Of a stretch of DNA of 64,000 nt, positions 1 through 7,664 are shown in pieces (position 1 is the first letter of the stretch; each line of letters opens with the position of its first letter). Where the stretch lies: contig NZ_NHOU01000007.1 of assembly GCF_002179555.1 (NCBI RefSeq), positions 124,001 to 188,000 of the forward strand, written 5' to 3'. The translations under genes and the position numbers were made by a program. This DNA comes from Salinicola salarius. Its GTDB lineage: Bacteria; Pseudomonadota; Gammaproteobacteria; Pseudomonadales; Halomonadaceae. The notes beneath the pieces were generated by a model. The model saw only the letters and a program-made list of their open reading frames with translations. It was not told the DNA's origin and did no database searches.

Positions 1-341
1 CCATCGAGCGCGTCTATTACAGCGGGCTCGATAGTCACCCGCAGCATGCGCTGGCCAAGCGCCAGCAGCAGGGGTTCGGTGCGGTCATGGGGGTCGAGGT
101 GAAGGGCGGCCAGGAGGCCGCGTGGAAGGTCATCGATAATACGCGCGTGATGTCGATCACCGGCAACCTGGGCGATGTCAAGACGACGATCACTCACCCT
201 GGCACCACCACCCATGGCCGTCTCACCGACGAACAGCGCGCTTCCGCCAGCATCCGTGATGGCCTGATTCGCATCGCCGTCGGGCTGGAAACGCTGGACG
301 ATCTCAAGGCCGATCTCGAACGCGGATTGAATCTGCTCTAG
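1..341 (+). CDS. metZ: O-succinylhomoserine sulfhydrylase, C-terminal part (gene begins before the window)
   Basis: Reading from base 3 gives an open frame that runs in from the left edge and stops at 341. The visible 112 residues are the C-terminal domain of a PLP-dependent Cys/Met metabolism enzyme; the segment around SITGNLGDVKTTITHP and TTHGRLTDEQRA is typical of O-succinylhomoserine sulfhydrylase (MetZ), which makes homocysteine from O-succinylhomoserine and sulfide in the cytoplasm. The PLP lysine lies upstream of the window, so cystathionine gamma-synthase (MetB) or another family member cannot be fully excluded. The ending RIAVGLETLDDLKADLERGL is the usual family C-terminus. A hairpin follows at 428-457. 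Confidence 0.85.
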   Translation, partial: IERVYYSGLDSHPQHALAKRQQQGFGAVMGVEVKGGQEAAWKVIDNTRVMSITGNLGDVKTTITHPGTTTHGRLTDEQRASASIRDGLIRIAVGLETLDDLKADLERGLNLL

Positions 342-427
342 GCGGCTGAACGGGCTCGGTTCGTCGTCTTCGAAAATCGGGTGCCGGGCTCGGGGAATGC
401 CCTTGGCAGCGGCTTTCCGATGGCAGG

Positions 428-457
428 CAAGGCTCCGGCGTCTTCGCTGGAGCCTTG
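428..457 (+). terminator. Probable terminator hairpin after metZ
   Basis: CAAGGCTCC pairs with GGAGCCTTG across a 12-base centre that can extend the stem (GCG/CGC). It is followed by TCGTTTCTG, a weak T tract. The position 87 bases after the metZ stop fits an intrinsic terminator. The rest of 342-611 shows nothing else recognisable. Confidence 0.55.
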
Positions 458-611
458 TCGTTTCTGTCCGACGAGTTCCGGCCGGCTACGTCTATCTATC
501 GCTCATGCATGGGGCCATACTGAGTTTGCCACAACAGTCTGGCTGTCTGAAAAAGTCAGTGAATCGCCGCAGCCATCAGGTTCGCTAAATTGACTTTATG
601 AGGAACCCGTC

Positions 612-728
612 ATGAGTAAAGGGCAAGATCGTAAAAAGAATACCAAGAAGAAACCCCTTCTCACCGCAAAAGAGAAGAAAGCAGCAAAAGTATCCAAGAA
701 GTCGACAACGAGTATCTTCGACAAGTGA
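612..728 (+). CDS. Small, very basic 38-residue protein of unknown function
   Basis: The frame runs ATG (612) to TGA (726-728) with a GAGG ribosome site 9 bases upstream. The product begins MSKGQDRKKNTKKKPL and ends STTSIFDK; about 15 of 38 residues are Lys or Arg. I recall similar tiny Lys-rich proteins (MSKG.D.KKN.KKKP.KT..EKK) in pseudomonads and relatives, annotated only as hypothetical. The charge suggests nucleic-acid or ribosome association, which is inference. No signal peptide or membrane segment is present. The gene is monocistronic and flanked by hairpins on both sides. Confidence 0.65.
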   Translation: MSKGQDRKKNTKKKPLLTAKEKKAAKVSKKSTTSIFDK

Positions 729-734
729 GTTGCC

Positions 735-760
735 AAGGCCATCGGGTTGCCGATGGCCTT
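735..760 (+). terminator. Hairpin after the 38-residue gene
   Basis: AAGGCCATCGG and CCGATGGCCTT form a perfect 11-bp stem with a 4-base loop, starting 6 bases after the stop codon. A run of five T follows 14 bases later (775-779). It is a likely intrinsic terminator, although the T tract is displaced. Confidence 0.65.
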
Positions 761-924
761 GCTCTATCCCCCTGTTTTTCCGCGCTCTATAGCTGCTCTT
801 CGTCGTAATCTGATCATGTGCGAGGCTATTGTTTCCCTTTCGTCACTAATCGGTTTACGAATCCCGGCCTAGCTTCCTGTCCGGCAAACCGTATGCTGAG
901 TGAAGAACAACGGGGGAACGTACC

Positions 925-1479
925 GTGTGGAAAAATACGCGATCGGGTTGGGGATGGGTCAGCATTGCCGTTCACTGGGCGAGCGCGCTGGCGATTTTCG
1001 GCCTGTTCGCGCTGGGCTGGTGGATGACCGGGCTGGGCTACTACGATCACTGGTATCATTTGGCGCCGTGGTGGCATAAATCGATCGGCATCGTGGTGCT
1101 GCTGGTCAGCGTCTTTCGGGTCGTCTGGCGACTGGTGCAGCCGACACCGGCCGCCCATGGCAAACCGCTGGAGCAATGGGCGGCGCATGTCGGGCACGGG
1201 TTGATCTATGCGCTGATGTTCGTGGTGATGATTTCCGGCTATCTGATTTCCACGGCGGAAGGCGAGGGGATCAGCGTGTTCGGCTGGTTCACGGTGCCGG
1301 CGCTGGTCTCGGGGCTGCCGGATCAGGCTGTGCTGGCAGGCGACGTACACTGGTACGCGGCCTGGGCGCTGGTCATTCTGGCACTCGGTCATGGGCTGGC
1401 AGCGTTCAAGCATCACTGGGTGGATCGTCAGGATACGCTGACCCGCATGTTGACCTCCCGTGCGGCCAGACGCCGCTGA
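925..1479 (+). CDS. Cytochrome b561 family protein (YceJ-like)
   Basis: This is a 184-residue integral membrane di-haem cytochrome b561 with four predicted membrane helices and paired histidines (H17 in SIAVHWASAL, H51 in APWWHKSIG, a further pair near H142 and the ALGHGLAAFKHH segment). Such proteins pass electrons across the inner membrane. The start is GTG at 925, preceded by a GGGGGA ribosome site at 911-917. A YceI-family gene follows 89 bases downstream on the same strand, the same pairing as yceJ-yceI in Escherichia coli. The electron donor and acceptor are unknown. Confidence 0.9.
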   Translation: MWKNTRSGWGWVSIAVHWASALAIFGLFALGWWMTGLGYYDHWYHLAPWWHKSIGIVVLLVSVFRVVWRLVQPTPAAHGKPLEQWAAHVGHGLIYALMFVVMISGYLISTAEGEGISVFGWFTVPALVSGLPDQAVLAGDVHWYAAWALVILALGHGLAAFKHHWVDRQDTLTRMLTSRAARRR

Positions 1480-1568
1480 GGATTTCATTTCCGGCCTGGC
1501 CGTCGGCTGCCGTCGCCAGGACCGGACCGTTTGGCAAGATGACTCAAACCGCTTCGAGGAGCATGACG

Positions 1569-2150
1569 ATGTTGAAGAAGACTGCACTGGCAACGCTGAT
1601 CGCCGCCGCTTCGGCAATGCCGCTGGCCCAGGCCGCCGACTACCAGATCGACACCGAGGGTCAACACGCCTTCATCCAGTTCAAGATCAGCCATCTTGGG
1701 TATTCGTACATTCTGGGCGACTTCAAGTCGTTCGACGGGGGCTTCAGCTACGATCCCGAGTCGCCGGACGACGCCAGCGTCAATGTCACCGTGGATGTGA
1801 ACAGCCTGGAAACCAACCACGCCGAGCGGAACAAGCACATTCTGAGCGGTGACTTCCTCGACGCGAGCGAATTCCCGCAGGCGACGTTCAAGTCCACCGG
1901 CTTCGATGTCGACGACAACGGTGACGAGGCCGAGATGACCGGCGACCTGACGATCCATGGCGTCACCAAGTCGGTGACGTTCGAGGTCGATCATATCGGC
2001 GGCGGCGACGACCCGTGGGGCGGCTACCGCCAGGGCTTCGAGGCAACGACGGAGCTCAACCTGGCCGACTACGATATCGACATGAGCGCTTTCCCCGAGT
2101 CGATGCGTACACTGGAACTCTATGTGGTGCTGGAAGGCATCCGCCAGTAA
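1569..2150 (+). CDS. yceI: YceI family periplasmic lipid-binding protein
   Basis: The 193-residue precursor has a clear signal peptide (lysines, then ALATLIAAASAMPLAQAA) and a YceI lipocalin-like beta-barrel: ADYQIDTEGQHAFIQFKISHL, ETNHAERNKHILSGDFLD, TGDLTIHGVTKSVTFEV. Members bind isoprenoid or other amphiphilic molecules in the periplasm. ATG 1569 is chosen because GAGGAG (1556-1561) is 7 bases away; an in-frame ATG at 1563 is too close. Downstream of the b561 gene it may supply or receive a quinone-like ligand, which is inference. Confidence 0.92.
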   Translation: MLKKTALATLIAAASAMPLAQAADYQIDTEGQHAFIQFKISHLGYSYILGDFKSFDGGFSYDPESPDDASVNVTVDVNSLETNHAERNKHILSGDFLDASEFPQATFKSTGFDVDDNGDEAEMTGDLTIHGVTKSVTFEVDHIGGGDDPWGGYRQGFEATTELNLADYDIDMSAFPESMRTLELYVVLEGIRQ

Positions 2151-2198
2151 CGAGGCTCGGGCCATGAGCCTCGCCTGAAGCAAGTGGTTCGATAGACG

Positions 2199-2224
2199 CG
2201 ATCCCGGCCCTGGCGCCGGGATCG
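2199..2224. terminator. Hairpin between convergent yceI and NDH-like genes
   Basis: CGATCCCGGC and GCCGGGATCG form a 10-bp perfect stem with a 6-base loop. A second hairpin (CGAGGCTC / GAGCCTCG, 2151-2173) lies directly after the yceI stop. Neither has a good T tract, so termination is plausible rather than certain. Confidence 0.45.
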
Positions 2225-2286
2225 TGCGTTATGCGCTGCCGTTTTCGGGAAGGTGTTCAACAGCCCGCGCGGGCAATATCTCGCGG

Positions 2287-3429
2287 CTATGCGTTGCCCA
2301 GGTAGTGCGCCACCTCGCGGCGATCTCGGCGATGCTTCCAGCGCCGGACCCAGCGGCCGCGACACCATAGCGAGCCGCGCCAGGCGATGTCGCGGAGATC
2401 GCCCAGATTGAGTGCCTTCCAGCGTTCGAATTGATCGTAGCGCAGCGTCCGGGGCTCGCCGCTGAGTGTCTGATCCAGCGATTCCAGCAGCAGTGCCGCT
2501 CGCTCGCGTGTCGTCAGCGGATGATCGCGATCTGGCGGCGTCTCCCGGGCCAGGAACAGTCGCGAATCCTCACGGCTGCGTAACATGAGGTCGACGTCGA
2601 GGTGGCCCGTCTCGTCAGGCGTCAGGTCGAAGAGAGCCTGTGCCGGTGAAGGCTGCAGGTGGTCGGTGACCAGCAGCAGATCGGCATCGACCGCGCTGCC
2701 ATCGTCCAATATCAGTTGATGTCGATCGTAGCGGGTCGCCGTCGCGACCAGTTCCAGACGCAAGCCTCGGCGCAGCAGCCGCTTCATCAGCCAGCGATTG
2801 GCCCGCTGGCAGGCGCCGGGCAGCGGGCGGCGGTCGTTACCGATCAGGGTGACCGGAAGCCGGCGGCCATAGCGTTCACCCAGCGCCAGCAGGTTGGCCG
2901 CGAGTTCGACACCGGCAGGGCCGCCACCGATGACGGCGACGGCGGGAAGCGAGCCCGTAGCGTTGGCAAGACGGGTTTCCAGCTGCTGGCGTAACTGCCA
3001 GAGATCGTCGGCGGCAGCGGTGAACACGCCTTTGGCGCTATAGAAGCCGGGAATGGCATGCTCGTCGAGAACGGGCGGCAGGTCGAGCGACAGCCAGTCG
3101 TAATCGAGCTGACGGCCGCCACCGAGCGTGATTCGGCGCTTCTGGCGCTCGACCTGGATCACCTCGGCGCGAACATGGGCGCCGCCGTGGGCGACGATGC
3201 GGTCCGCCGGCAAGCGAACGTCTTCGTGCTGCCACTCGCCGCCCAGCATCCCGCCGAGCCAGTCCGAGAAAGCGAAGTCCTGTTGCGTCACCAGTGTGAC
3301 GCGAGCGCCATGGGCAACAAGGCGCTCGGCGTGGGCGGCCACGTGAAGATGGGAATCGCCGTTGCCGACGAGTACCAGATGCTGGCCCTCGGGATGGTTA
3401 TCGGAGGAGCTCGGCTGGGTATTGGGCAT
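2287..3429 (-). CDS. NDH-2-like FAD/NAD(P)-dependent oxidoreductase
   Basis: This 380-residue two-dinucleotide-fold flavoprotein has an N-terminal FAD motif LVLVGNGDSHLHV, in which the usual GxGxxG is changed to GNGDSH, and a canonical NAD(P) motif AVIGGGPAGVELAANL near residue 165. The VLVG.G.SH.HV start followed by FAFSDWLGGMLGG resembles the oxidoreductase domain fused to SelD in some bacteria and the stand-alone relatives of that domain, more than classical respiratory Ndh. No C-terminal membrane anchor is seen; the last 60 residues are basic (WCRGRWVRRWKHRRDRRE). A redox role at the membrane is likely but the substrate is unknown. Confidence 0.75.
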   Translation of the reverse strand: MPNTQPSSSDNHPEGQHLVLVGNGDSHLHVAAHAERLVAHGARVTLVTQQDFAFSDWLGGMLGGEWQHEDVRLPADRIVAHGGAHVRAEVIQVERQKRRITLGGGRQLDYDWLSLDLPPVLDEHAIPGFYSAKGVFTAAADDLWQLRQQLETRLANATGSLPAVAVIGGGPAGVELAANLLALGERYGRRLPVTLIGNDRRPLPGACQRANRWLMKRLLRRGLRLELVATATRYDRHQLILDDGSAVDADLLLVTDHLQPSPAQALFDLTPDETGHLDVDLMLRSREDSRLFLARETPPDRDHPLTTRERAALLLESLDQTLSGEPRTLRYDQFERWKALNLGDLRDIAWRGSLWCRGRWVRRWKHRRDRREVAHYLGNA

Positions 3430-3476
3430 GCCTCGATCCGGGCGGGAAATCGGACTTCAGTCTAGCATGTGCATGG

Positions 3477-3537
3477 GGCCTGTCCGAAAACCGACGGTGC
3501 ATGGCCGTGCCTGGCGTGCCCGATATTCGGACAAGCC
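3477..3537. repeat. Short inverted element with TGTCCGAA ends
   Basis: GGCCTGTCCGAA (3477-3488) and TTCGGACAAGCC (3526-3537) are inverted ends with one mismatch around a 37-base centre. The ends resemble those of the larger element at 38919-39062 (GGCTTTGTCTGAA / TTCAGACAAAACC), so both may belong to one family of small non-coding elements. Confidence 0.5.
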
Positions 3538-3660
3538 CTCGGAAGAGGCTTGAAGACGCCGGTAGTTATCCGTAACTGTAATTTGTCTGTACTGCTGGTC
3601 TGCACTGCTGGAGCTGCGCTCTGGCCTCGACTGACTTTTCATCTCAAGGAGAAAGCATTC

Positions 3661-4473
3661 ATGGCACGTCATATTCTGCCGCAACCCGGCCTGGGAACGT
3701 ATCGTCTCAAGGAGCAGGCGGTGATCGACTCGGTGACGTCCGCCCTCGAACTCGGCTATCGTCATCTCGACAGCGCTCAGATGTATGAAAACGAAGTCGC
3801 GGTGGGCAAGGCGATTCGTCAGAGCGGCATTGCGCGTGACGAGCTGTTCGTCACTACCAAGATCTGGTGGGACAAGCTCGAACCGAAACAGTTGACCGCA
3901 GCCATCGAACAGAGCCTCGAGAACTTCGGTCTCGACCGGCTCGATCTGGTGCTGATCCATTGGCCATCCCCCAACGGCGAAGTGCCGATGGCCGATACCA
4001 TCGGTGCGCTGGATGCGGCGCGTGCCCGCGGGCTCACCCGGCATATCGGCGTGTCCAATTTCACCATCGGCCAGATCGACGAGGCGCTGACACTGCCGGG
4101 CGGTGAAAACATCGTGACCAACCAGATCGAGGTGCATCCCTTCCTCGCCAATCGCAAGCTGGTCGAACACTGTCAGTCCAAGGGGCTGGAAGTGACGGCC
4201 TACATGCCGCTGGCGGTGGGCAAGGTGATGGACGACCCGGTACTCAAGCGCATCGCGCAGGCGCATGACGCCTCTCCGGCACAGATCGCGCTGGCCTGGA
4301 TCGCGGCGCGCGACATCATCGTGATTCCCTCCTCGACCAAGCCGGCCAACCAGAAATCGAATATCGAGGCGATGAACATCCGCCTGAGCGACGACGAGAT
4401 CGAGCAGATCAACCGTCTCGATCGCGGCGACCGTCAAGCCAATCCCTCCTTTGCCCCTCGCTGGGACGAGTGA
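3661..4473 (+). CDS. dkgB: 2,5-didehydrogluconate reductase B-type aldo/keto reductase
   Basis: This is a 270-residue cytosolic AKR barrel with the full catalytic tetrad: D37 and Y42 (HLDSAQMYENE), K67 (FVTTKIWW) and H100 (LVLIHWPSP). The NADPH-binding segment VIPSSTKPANQKSN is present near the C-terminus. Length and motifs match DkgB, which reduces 2,5-diketogluconate and small aldehydes such as methylglyoxal. AAGGAG (3648-3653) sits 7 bases before ATG 3661, fixing the start. The gene stands alone. Confidence 0.9.
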   Translation: MARHILPQPGLGTYRLKEQAVIDSVTSALELGYRHLDSAQMYENEVAVGKAIRQSGIARDELFVTTKIWWDKLEPKQLTAAIEQSLENFGLDRLDLVLIHWPSPNGEVPMADTIGALDAARARGLTRHIGVSNFTIGQIDEALTLPGGENIVTNQIEVHPFLANRKLVEHCQSKGLEVTAYMPLAVGKVMDDPVLKRIAQAHDASPAQIALAWIAARDIIVIPSSTKPANQKSNIEAMNIRLSDDEIEQINRLDRGDRQANPSFAPRWDE

Positions 4474-4630
4474 CGCCAGCCCCCTGTGGGACGACGCGCA
4501 GGGCGCCGGACGTCCGCCTGCTTAGGGCGGGCATCCGGCCCGAACCTTGCGATACGATGCCGAAATTCGGCCCCGGCGAATTTTTGCCGAGCCCACGGGT
4601 CAAAGCGTCACCGTTTCAAGAGGATCAGCG

Positions 4631-5092
4631 ATGCGTACACGAATGATGAGAAAGGCCATGTTATCGGGCCTGGGTGCCGGCTTGGTGGCAGGCCTGCTGG
4701 CGCTGCCGGCCTGGGCTCAGGACGCCACGGCCATGGAGGAGGACTCGACACCGGCGCAAAGCTCGGGGCTGAACGTGAAGCAGGACAGCGGCGAGCCGGA
4801 GGCCCCCGCCAATGCCTCCCAGGTCGATCACGAATCGATCGAGAAGTCCGGCGGGGTCGGGCGGGAAAACGCCGGCTTCACCGATGGCGGCGCACAGACC
4901 CCGGTCGATCAACGGCCCAATGCCTTGAGTTTCGATCAATTGGATGTCGATGGTAGCGGCGTCATCGACGAGGATGAAGCGGTCAGCGCCGAGCGGCAGA
5001 CGATGTTCCAGCAACTCAACGAGGCGGACGCCGGTGGCGTGACCCGGGAACGCTTCGAGCAGGCGATGGGATCGGACACGCTGGCCGAGTGA
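4631..5092 (+). CDS. Exported protein with one EF-hand calcium-binding loop
   Basis: The 153-residue precursor has a basic start (MRTRMMRKA) and a hydrophobic signal segment ending PAWAQDA, then an acidic low-complexity region, then an EF-hand (LDVDGSGVIDEDEAVS, ligands D1, D3, S5, E12) and a second, degenerate helix-loop-helix (LNEADAGGVTRERFEQAMG). It is probably periplasmic and may sense or buffer Ca2+; the partner is unknown. The ATG at 4631 is chosen because AGAGGA precedes it by 7 bases and the signal peptide begins there. Confidence 0.8.
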   Translation: MRTRMMRKAMLSGLGAGLVAGLLALPAWAQDATAMEEDSTPAQSSGLNVKQDSGEPEAPANASQVDHESIEKSGGVGRENAGFTDGGAQTPVDQRPNALSFDQLDVDGSGVIDEDEAVSAERQTMFQQLNEADAGGVTRERFEQAMGSDTLAE

Positions 5093-5134
5093 TGACATGG
5101 CGACTCTGACCCTCGCGAGATCGTCGCGGGGGGC

Positions 5135-5166
5135 AAAAAAAATCCCGGCCTAGGCCGGGATTTTTC
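5135..5166. terminator. Bidirectional intrinsic terminator
   Basis: AATCCCGGCC TA GGCCGGGATT is a 10-bp perfect stem flanked by eight A on the left and TTTTT on the right. It therefore terminates both the EF-hand gene (+) and the aminotransferase gene (-). Confidence 0.9.
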
Positions 5167-5192
5167 GGTCTACTGCCGGTGCTGAACCGAGT

Positions 5193-6383
5193 TCAGTCGA
5201 CGACGGCAGCGATCGCCTTGGCCACGTAGGGCAGGTTCTCGCTGGTGAAGCCGGCGACGTTGGCGCGACCGGAGCCCACCATGTAGATGCTGAACTCGTC
5301 GCGCAGGCGCTTGACCTGCTCGGTGGAAAGACCGGTATAGGAGAACATGCCGCGCTGTTCCGCCACGTGGGCGAAGCGCTGATCCAGGCCATAGGGCTTG
5401 AGCGAATCGACCAGCTCGCGACGCAGCGAATTGATGCGATCGCACATCTCGGTCAGTTCGCTCTTCCAGAGCTGGGTCAGCTCTTCGGATTCGAGAATGT
5501 CGATCACGATGGCGGCGCCGTGCGACGGCGGCGTGGAGTAGTTCTCGCGGGCGACGATCGCCATCTGCGAACGCACGTTCTCCATCTGCTCGGCGGTCCT
5601 GGCGATCACGATCAGGCAGCCGGTACGTTCGCGGTAGAGGCCGAAGTTTTTCGAGCAGGAACTGGTGATCAGCATCTCGTCGAGATTCTCGGCCAGCAGG
5701 CGCACGCCGAAGGCATCGACATCCAGGCCGTCACCGAATCCCTGGTAGGCGAAATCGACCAGCGGCAGCAAGCCGCGCTCCTGAACCACGGCCAGCACCT
5801 GGCGCCACTGATCCTGGTTCAGGTCGAAGCCGGACGGGTTGTGGCAGCACGCGTGCAGCAGCACGACATCGCCCTGCGGGATCTGCTTGAGCGCGGCCAG
5901 CATGCCGTCGAAGTCGAGACGGTTGTCGCTGTCGACGTACGGATAACGCTGAATCGGGATCTCGGCGCCTTCGAAGATGCCAATGTGGTTCGGCCAGGTC
6001 GGGTTGGAGAGCCAGATGCTCTTGCCTGGCAGTTGGGTGCGGATGAAGTCCGCCGCCAGACGCAGCGCGCCGGTGCCGCCCGGCGACTGAGTGGCGCTGG
6101 CCCGGTTGGCGGCCAGTACCGGCGAGCCGGCACCCAGCACCAGCGGAAGAATCGCCTTGCCGTAGCGGGGATCGCCGTGAGAGCCGATATAACTCTTGGT
6201 CTTCTCGCTTTCCAGCAGACGCGCCTCAGCCTGTTTCACGGCCCGCATGATCGGCGTATTGCCATTCGGATCCCGATAGACGCCGACACCCAGGTCGACC
6301 TTCTGCGGGTTGGGATCCTGATTGTAAGCTTCGATCAGCCCGAGGATGGCATCCCCGGGGACGCGCTCGATCTTCTCAAACAT
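5193..6383 (-). CDS. Aspartate/aromatic amino acid aminotransferase (class I, PLP)
   Basis: This is a 396-residue fold-type I aminotransferase of the AspC/TyrB group. The PLP lysine is K245 in ITSSCSKNFGLYRERTG, with the substrate-binding region CCHNPSGFDLNQDQW and the N-terminal LGVGVYRDPNGNTPIM. It transfers amino groups between aspartate or aromatic amino acids and 2-oxoglutarate in the cytoplasm. AspC and TyrB cannot be separated from the sequence alone. The gene is monocistronic, with its terminator at 5135-5166. Confidence 0.93.
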   Translation of the reverse strand: MFEKIERVPGDAILGLIEAYNQDPNPQKVDLGVGVYRDPNGNTPIMRAVKQAEARLLESEKTKSYIGSHGDPRYGKAILPLVLGAGSPVLAANRASATQSPGGTGALRLAADFIRTQLPGKSIWLSNPTWPNHIGIFEGAEIPIQRYPYVDSDNRLDFDGMLAALKQIPQGDVVLLHACCHNPSGFDLNQDQWRQVLAVVQERGLLPLVDFAYQGFGDGLDVDAFGVRLLAENLDEMLITSSCSKNFGLYRERTGCLIVIARTAEQMENVRSQMAIVARENYSTPPSHGAAIVIDILESEELTQLWKSELTEMCDRINSLRRELVDSLKPYGLDQRFAHVAEQRGMFSYTGLSTEQVKRLRDEFSIYMVGSGRANVAGFTSENLPYVAKAIAAVVD

Positions 6384-6501
6384 TAGCGTGCACTACCTCG
6401 CTATTTCTGGGGACCATGACGATCTTTCGACAACTCATCGCATGATGCCACTGCCTATGGCGATCCGCCACTCGGGCCGGGCCGGCTCCTGCGAACGCTT
6501 A

Positions 6502-6549
6502 CTCGAAGCCCACGACTATTCGAAGCCCACAACTATTCGAAGCCCACGA
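6502..6549. repeat. 17-base direct repeat, three copies, over the 3' end of the aldo/keto reductase gene
   Basis: The unit CGAAGCCCACGACTATT occurs three times (last copy partial, second copy with one change). The copy at the right encodes the true ending VVGFE-stop on the minus strand; each further copy downstream would again read V-V-G-F-E then a stop. Confidence 0.9.
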
Positions 6550-7519
6550 CCTCGTGCGGCACGTAGGGGGCTTCCAGCGTTTCGATTTCATCTGCCGTCA
6601 GCGTGATCTTCAGCGCGCCCAGCGCCTGGTCCAGGTGATGCGACTTGCTGGCGCCGATGATCGGCGCGGTGATCCCCGGCTTCTGCAGCACCCAGGCCAG
6701 CGCGATCTGGGCGGGCGAGACGTTTCTTGCCTCGGCGACCTGTTGCAGCGCTTCAATCACTGGTGCGTCACGATCGAGCCCCAGCTTCCAGTTGCGCATC
6801 TGCTCGTCGCTTTTGGCGCGCGTGGTGCTGCCTTCGCTGCCCACCGGCTTGCTGCCGGCGAGAATGCCGCGGGCCAGCGGACTCCAGGGGATGACGCCCA
6901 CGCCCTGATCCAGACACTGCGGGATCATCTCGCGCTCTTCCTCACGATAGATCAGGTTGACCATCGGCTGCATGGTCGCGAATTTCGTCCAGCCGTTGCG
7001 CTCGGCGACATGCTGGGCCTTGGCGAACTGCCAGGCGTGCATGCTGGAAGCGCCGATATAGCGCGCCTTGCCTGCCTTGACGACCTCGTGGAGCGCTTCC
7101 ATGGTCTCTTCGATCGGCGTGTCGTAATCCCAGCGATGGGTCTGGTAGAGATCGACGTAATCCATCCCCAGGCGCTCGAGCGAGGCATCGATGGCGTGAT
7201 GGATGTGCTTGCGCGACAGCCCGCGCTCGTTGGGGGACTTGTTGCCGGTGGGGTTGTAGACCTTGGTCGCCAGCACGACCTCTTCCCGGCGCGCGAAATC
7301 CTTGAGCGCCTTGCCCACGACGCGCTCCGATTCGCCGTCGGAGTACATGTCGGCGGTATCGAAGAAATTGATGCCGGCATCCAGCGCCTGCTGAATGAAA
7401 GGGCGGCTCTGGGCATCGTCCAGCACCCAGTCCCGCCACCGCGGCGTGCCATAGGTCATAGTGCCGAGGCACAACGGGGAAACCTTGAGGCCGGTACGGC
7501 CGAGACGACGGTAATTCAT
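6533..7519 (-). CDS. Aldo/keto reductase (YajO/Tas-like)
   Basis: The 328-residue NADPH-dependent oxidoreductase has tetrad residues D54 and Y59 (FFDTADMYSDG), K86 (VVLATKVYNP) and H128 (DLYQTHRWD). The C-terminal cofactor loop is APIIGASKSHHLDQ. Similarity is to the long-form AKR group (YajO, PdxI, Tas relatives) rather than DkgB. The start is ATG 7517-7519, preceded by GGGAGA; the frame stays open upstream but has no better start. Its 3' end lies in a triplicated 17-base repeat. The gene is divergent from the condensin-like operon. Confidence 0.9.
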   Translation of the reverse strand: MNYRRLGRTGLKVSPLCLGTMTYGTPRWRDWVLDDAQSRPFIQQALDAGINFFDTADMYSDGESERVVGKALKDFARREEVVLATKVYNPTGNKSPNERGLSRKHIHHAIDASLERLGMDYVDLYQTHRWDYDTPIEETMEALHEVVKAGKARYIGASSMHAWQFAKAQHVAERNGWTKFATMQPMVNLIYREEEREMIPQCLDQGVGVIPWSPLARGILAGSKPVGSEGSTTRAKSDEQMRNWKLGLDRDAPVIEALQQVAEARNVSPAQIALAWVLQKPGITAPIIGASKSHHLDQALGALKITLTADEIETLEAPYVPHEVVGFE

Positions 7520-7664
7520 GAAATTCTCCCGATGACGCGTGAATAAAGGGCGTTCCTTACCATAGCATTCAATGACGAGATCGTTACTCGGATCGCCATG
7601 ACCCGGCAGAGCAACCTTGGCATAATGCGGCGCTTTCCTTCGTTGTTCCCCGTCTGGAGTCGAC

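Noticed and set aside
818-1027. Frame overlapping the start of the cytochrome b561 gene
   Set aside because: Different frame, no ribosome site, and no similarity; the b561 gene explains the region.
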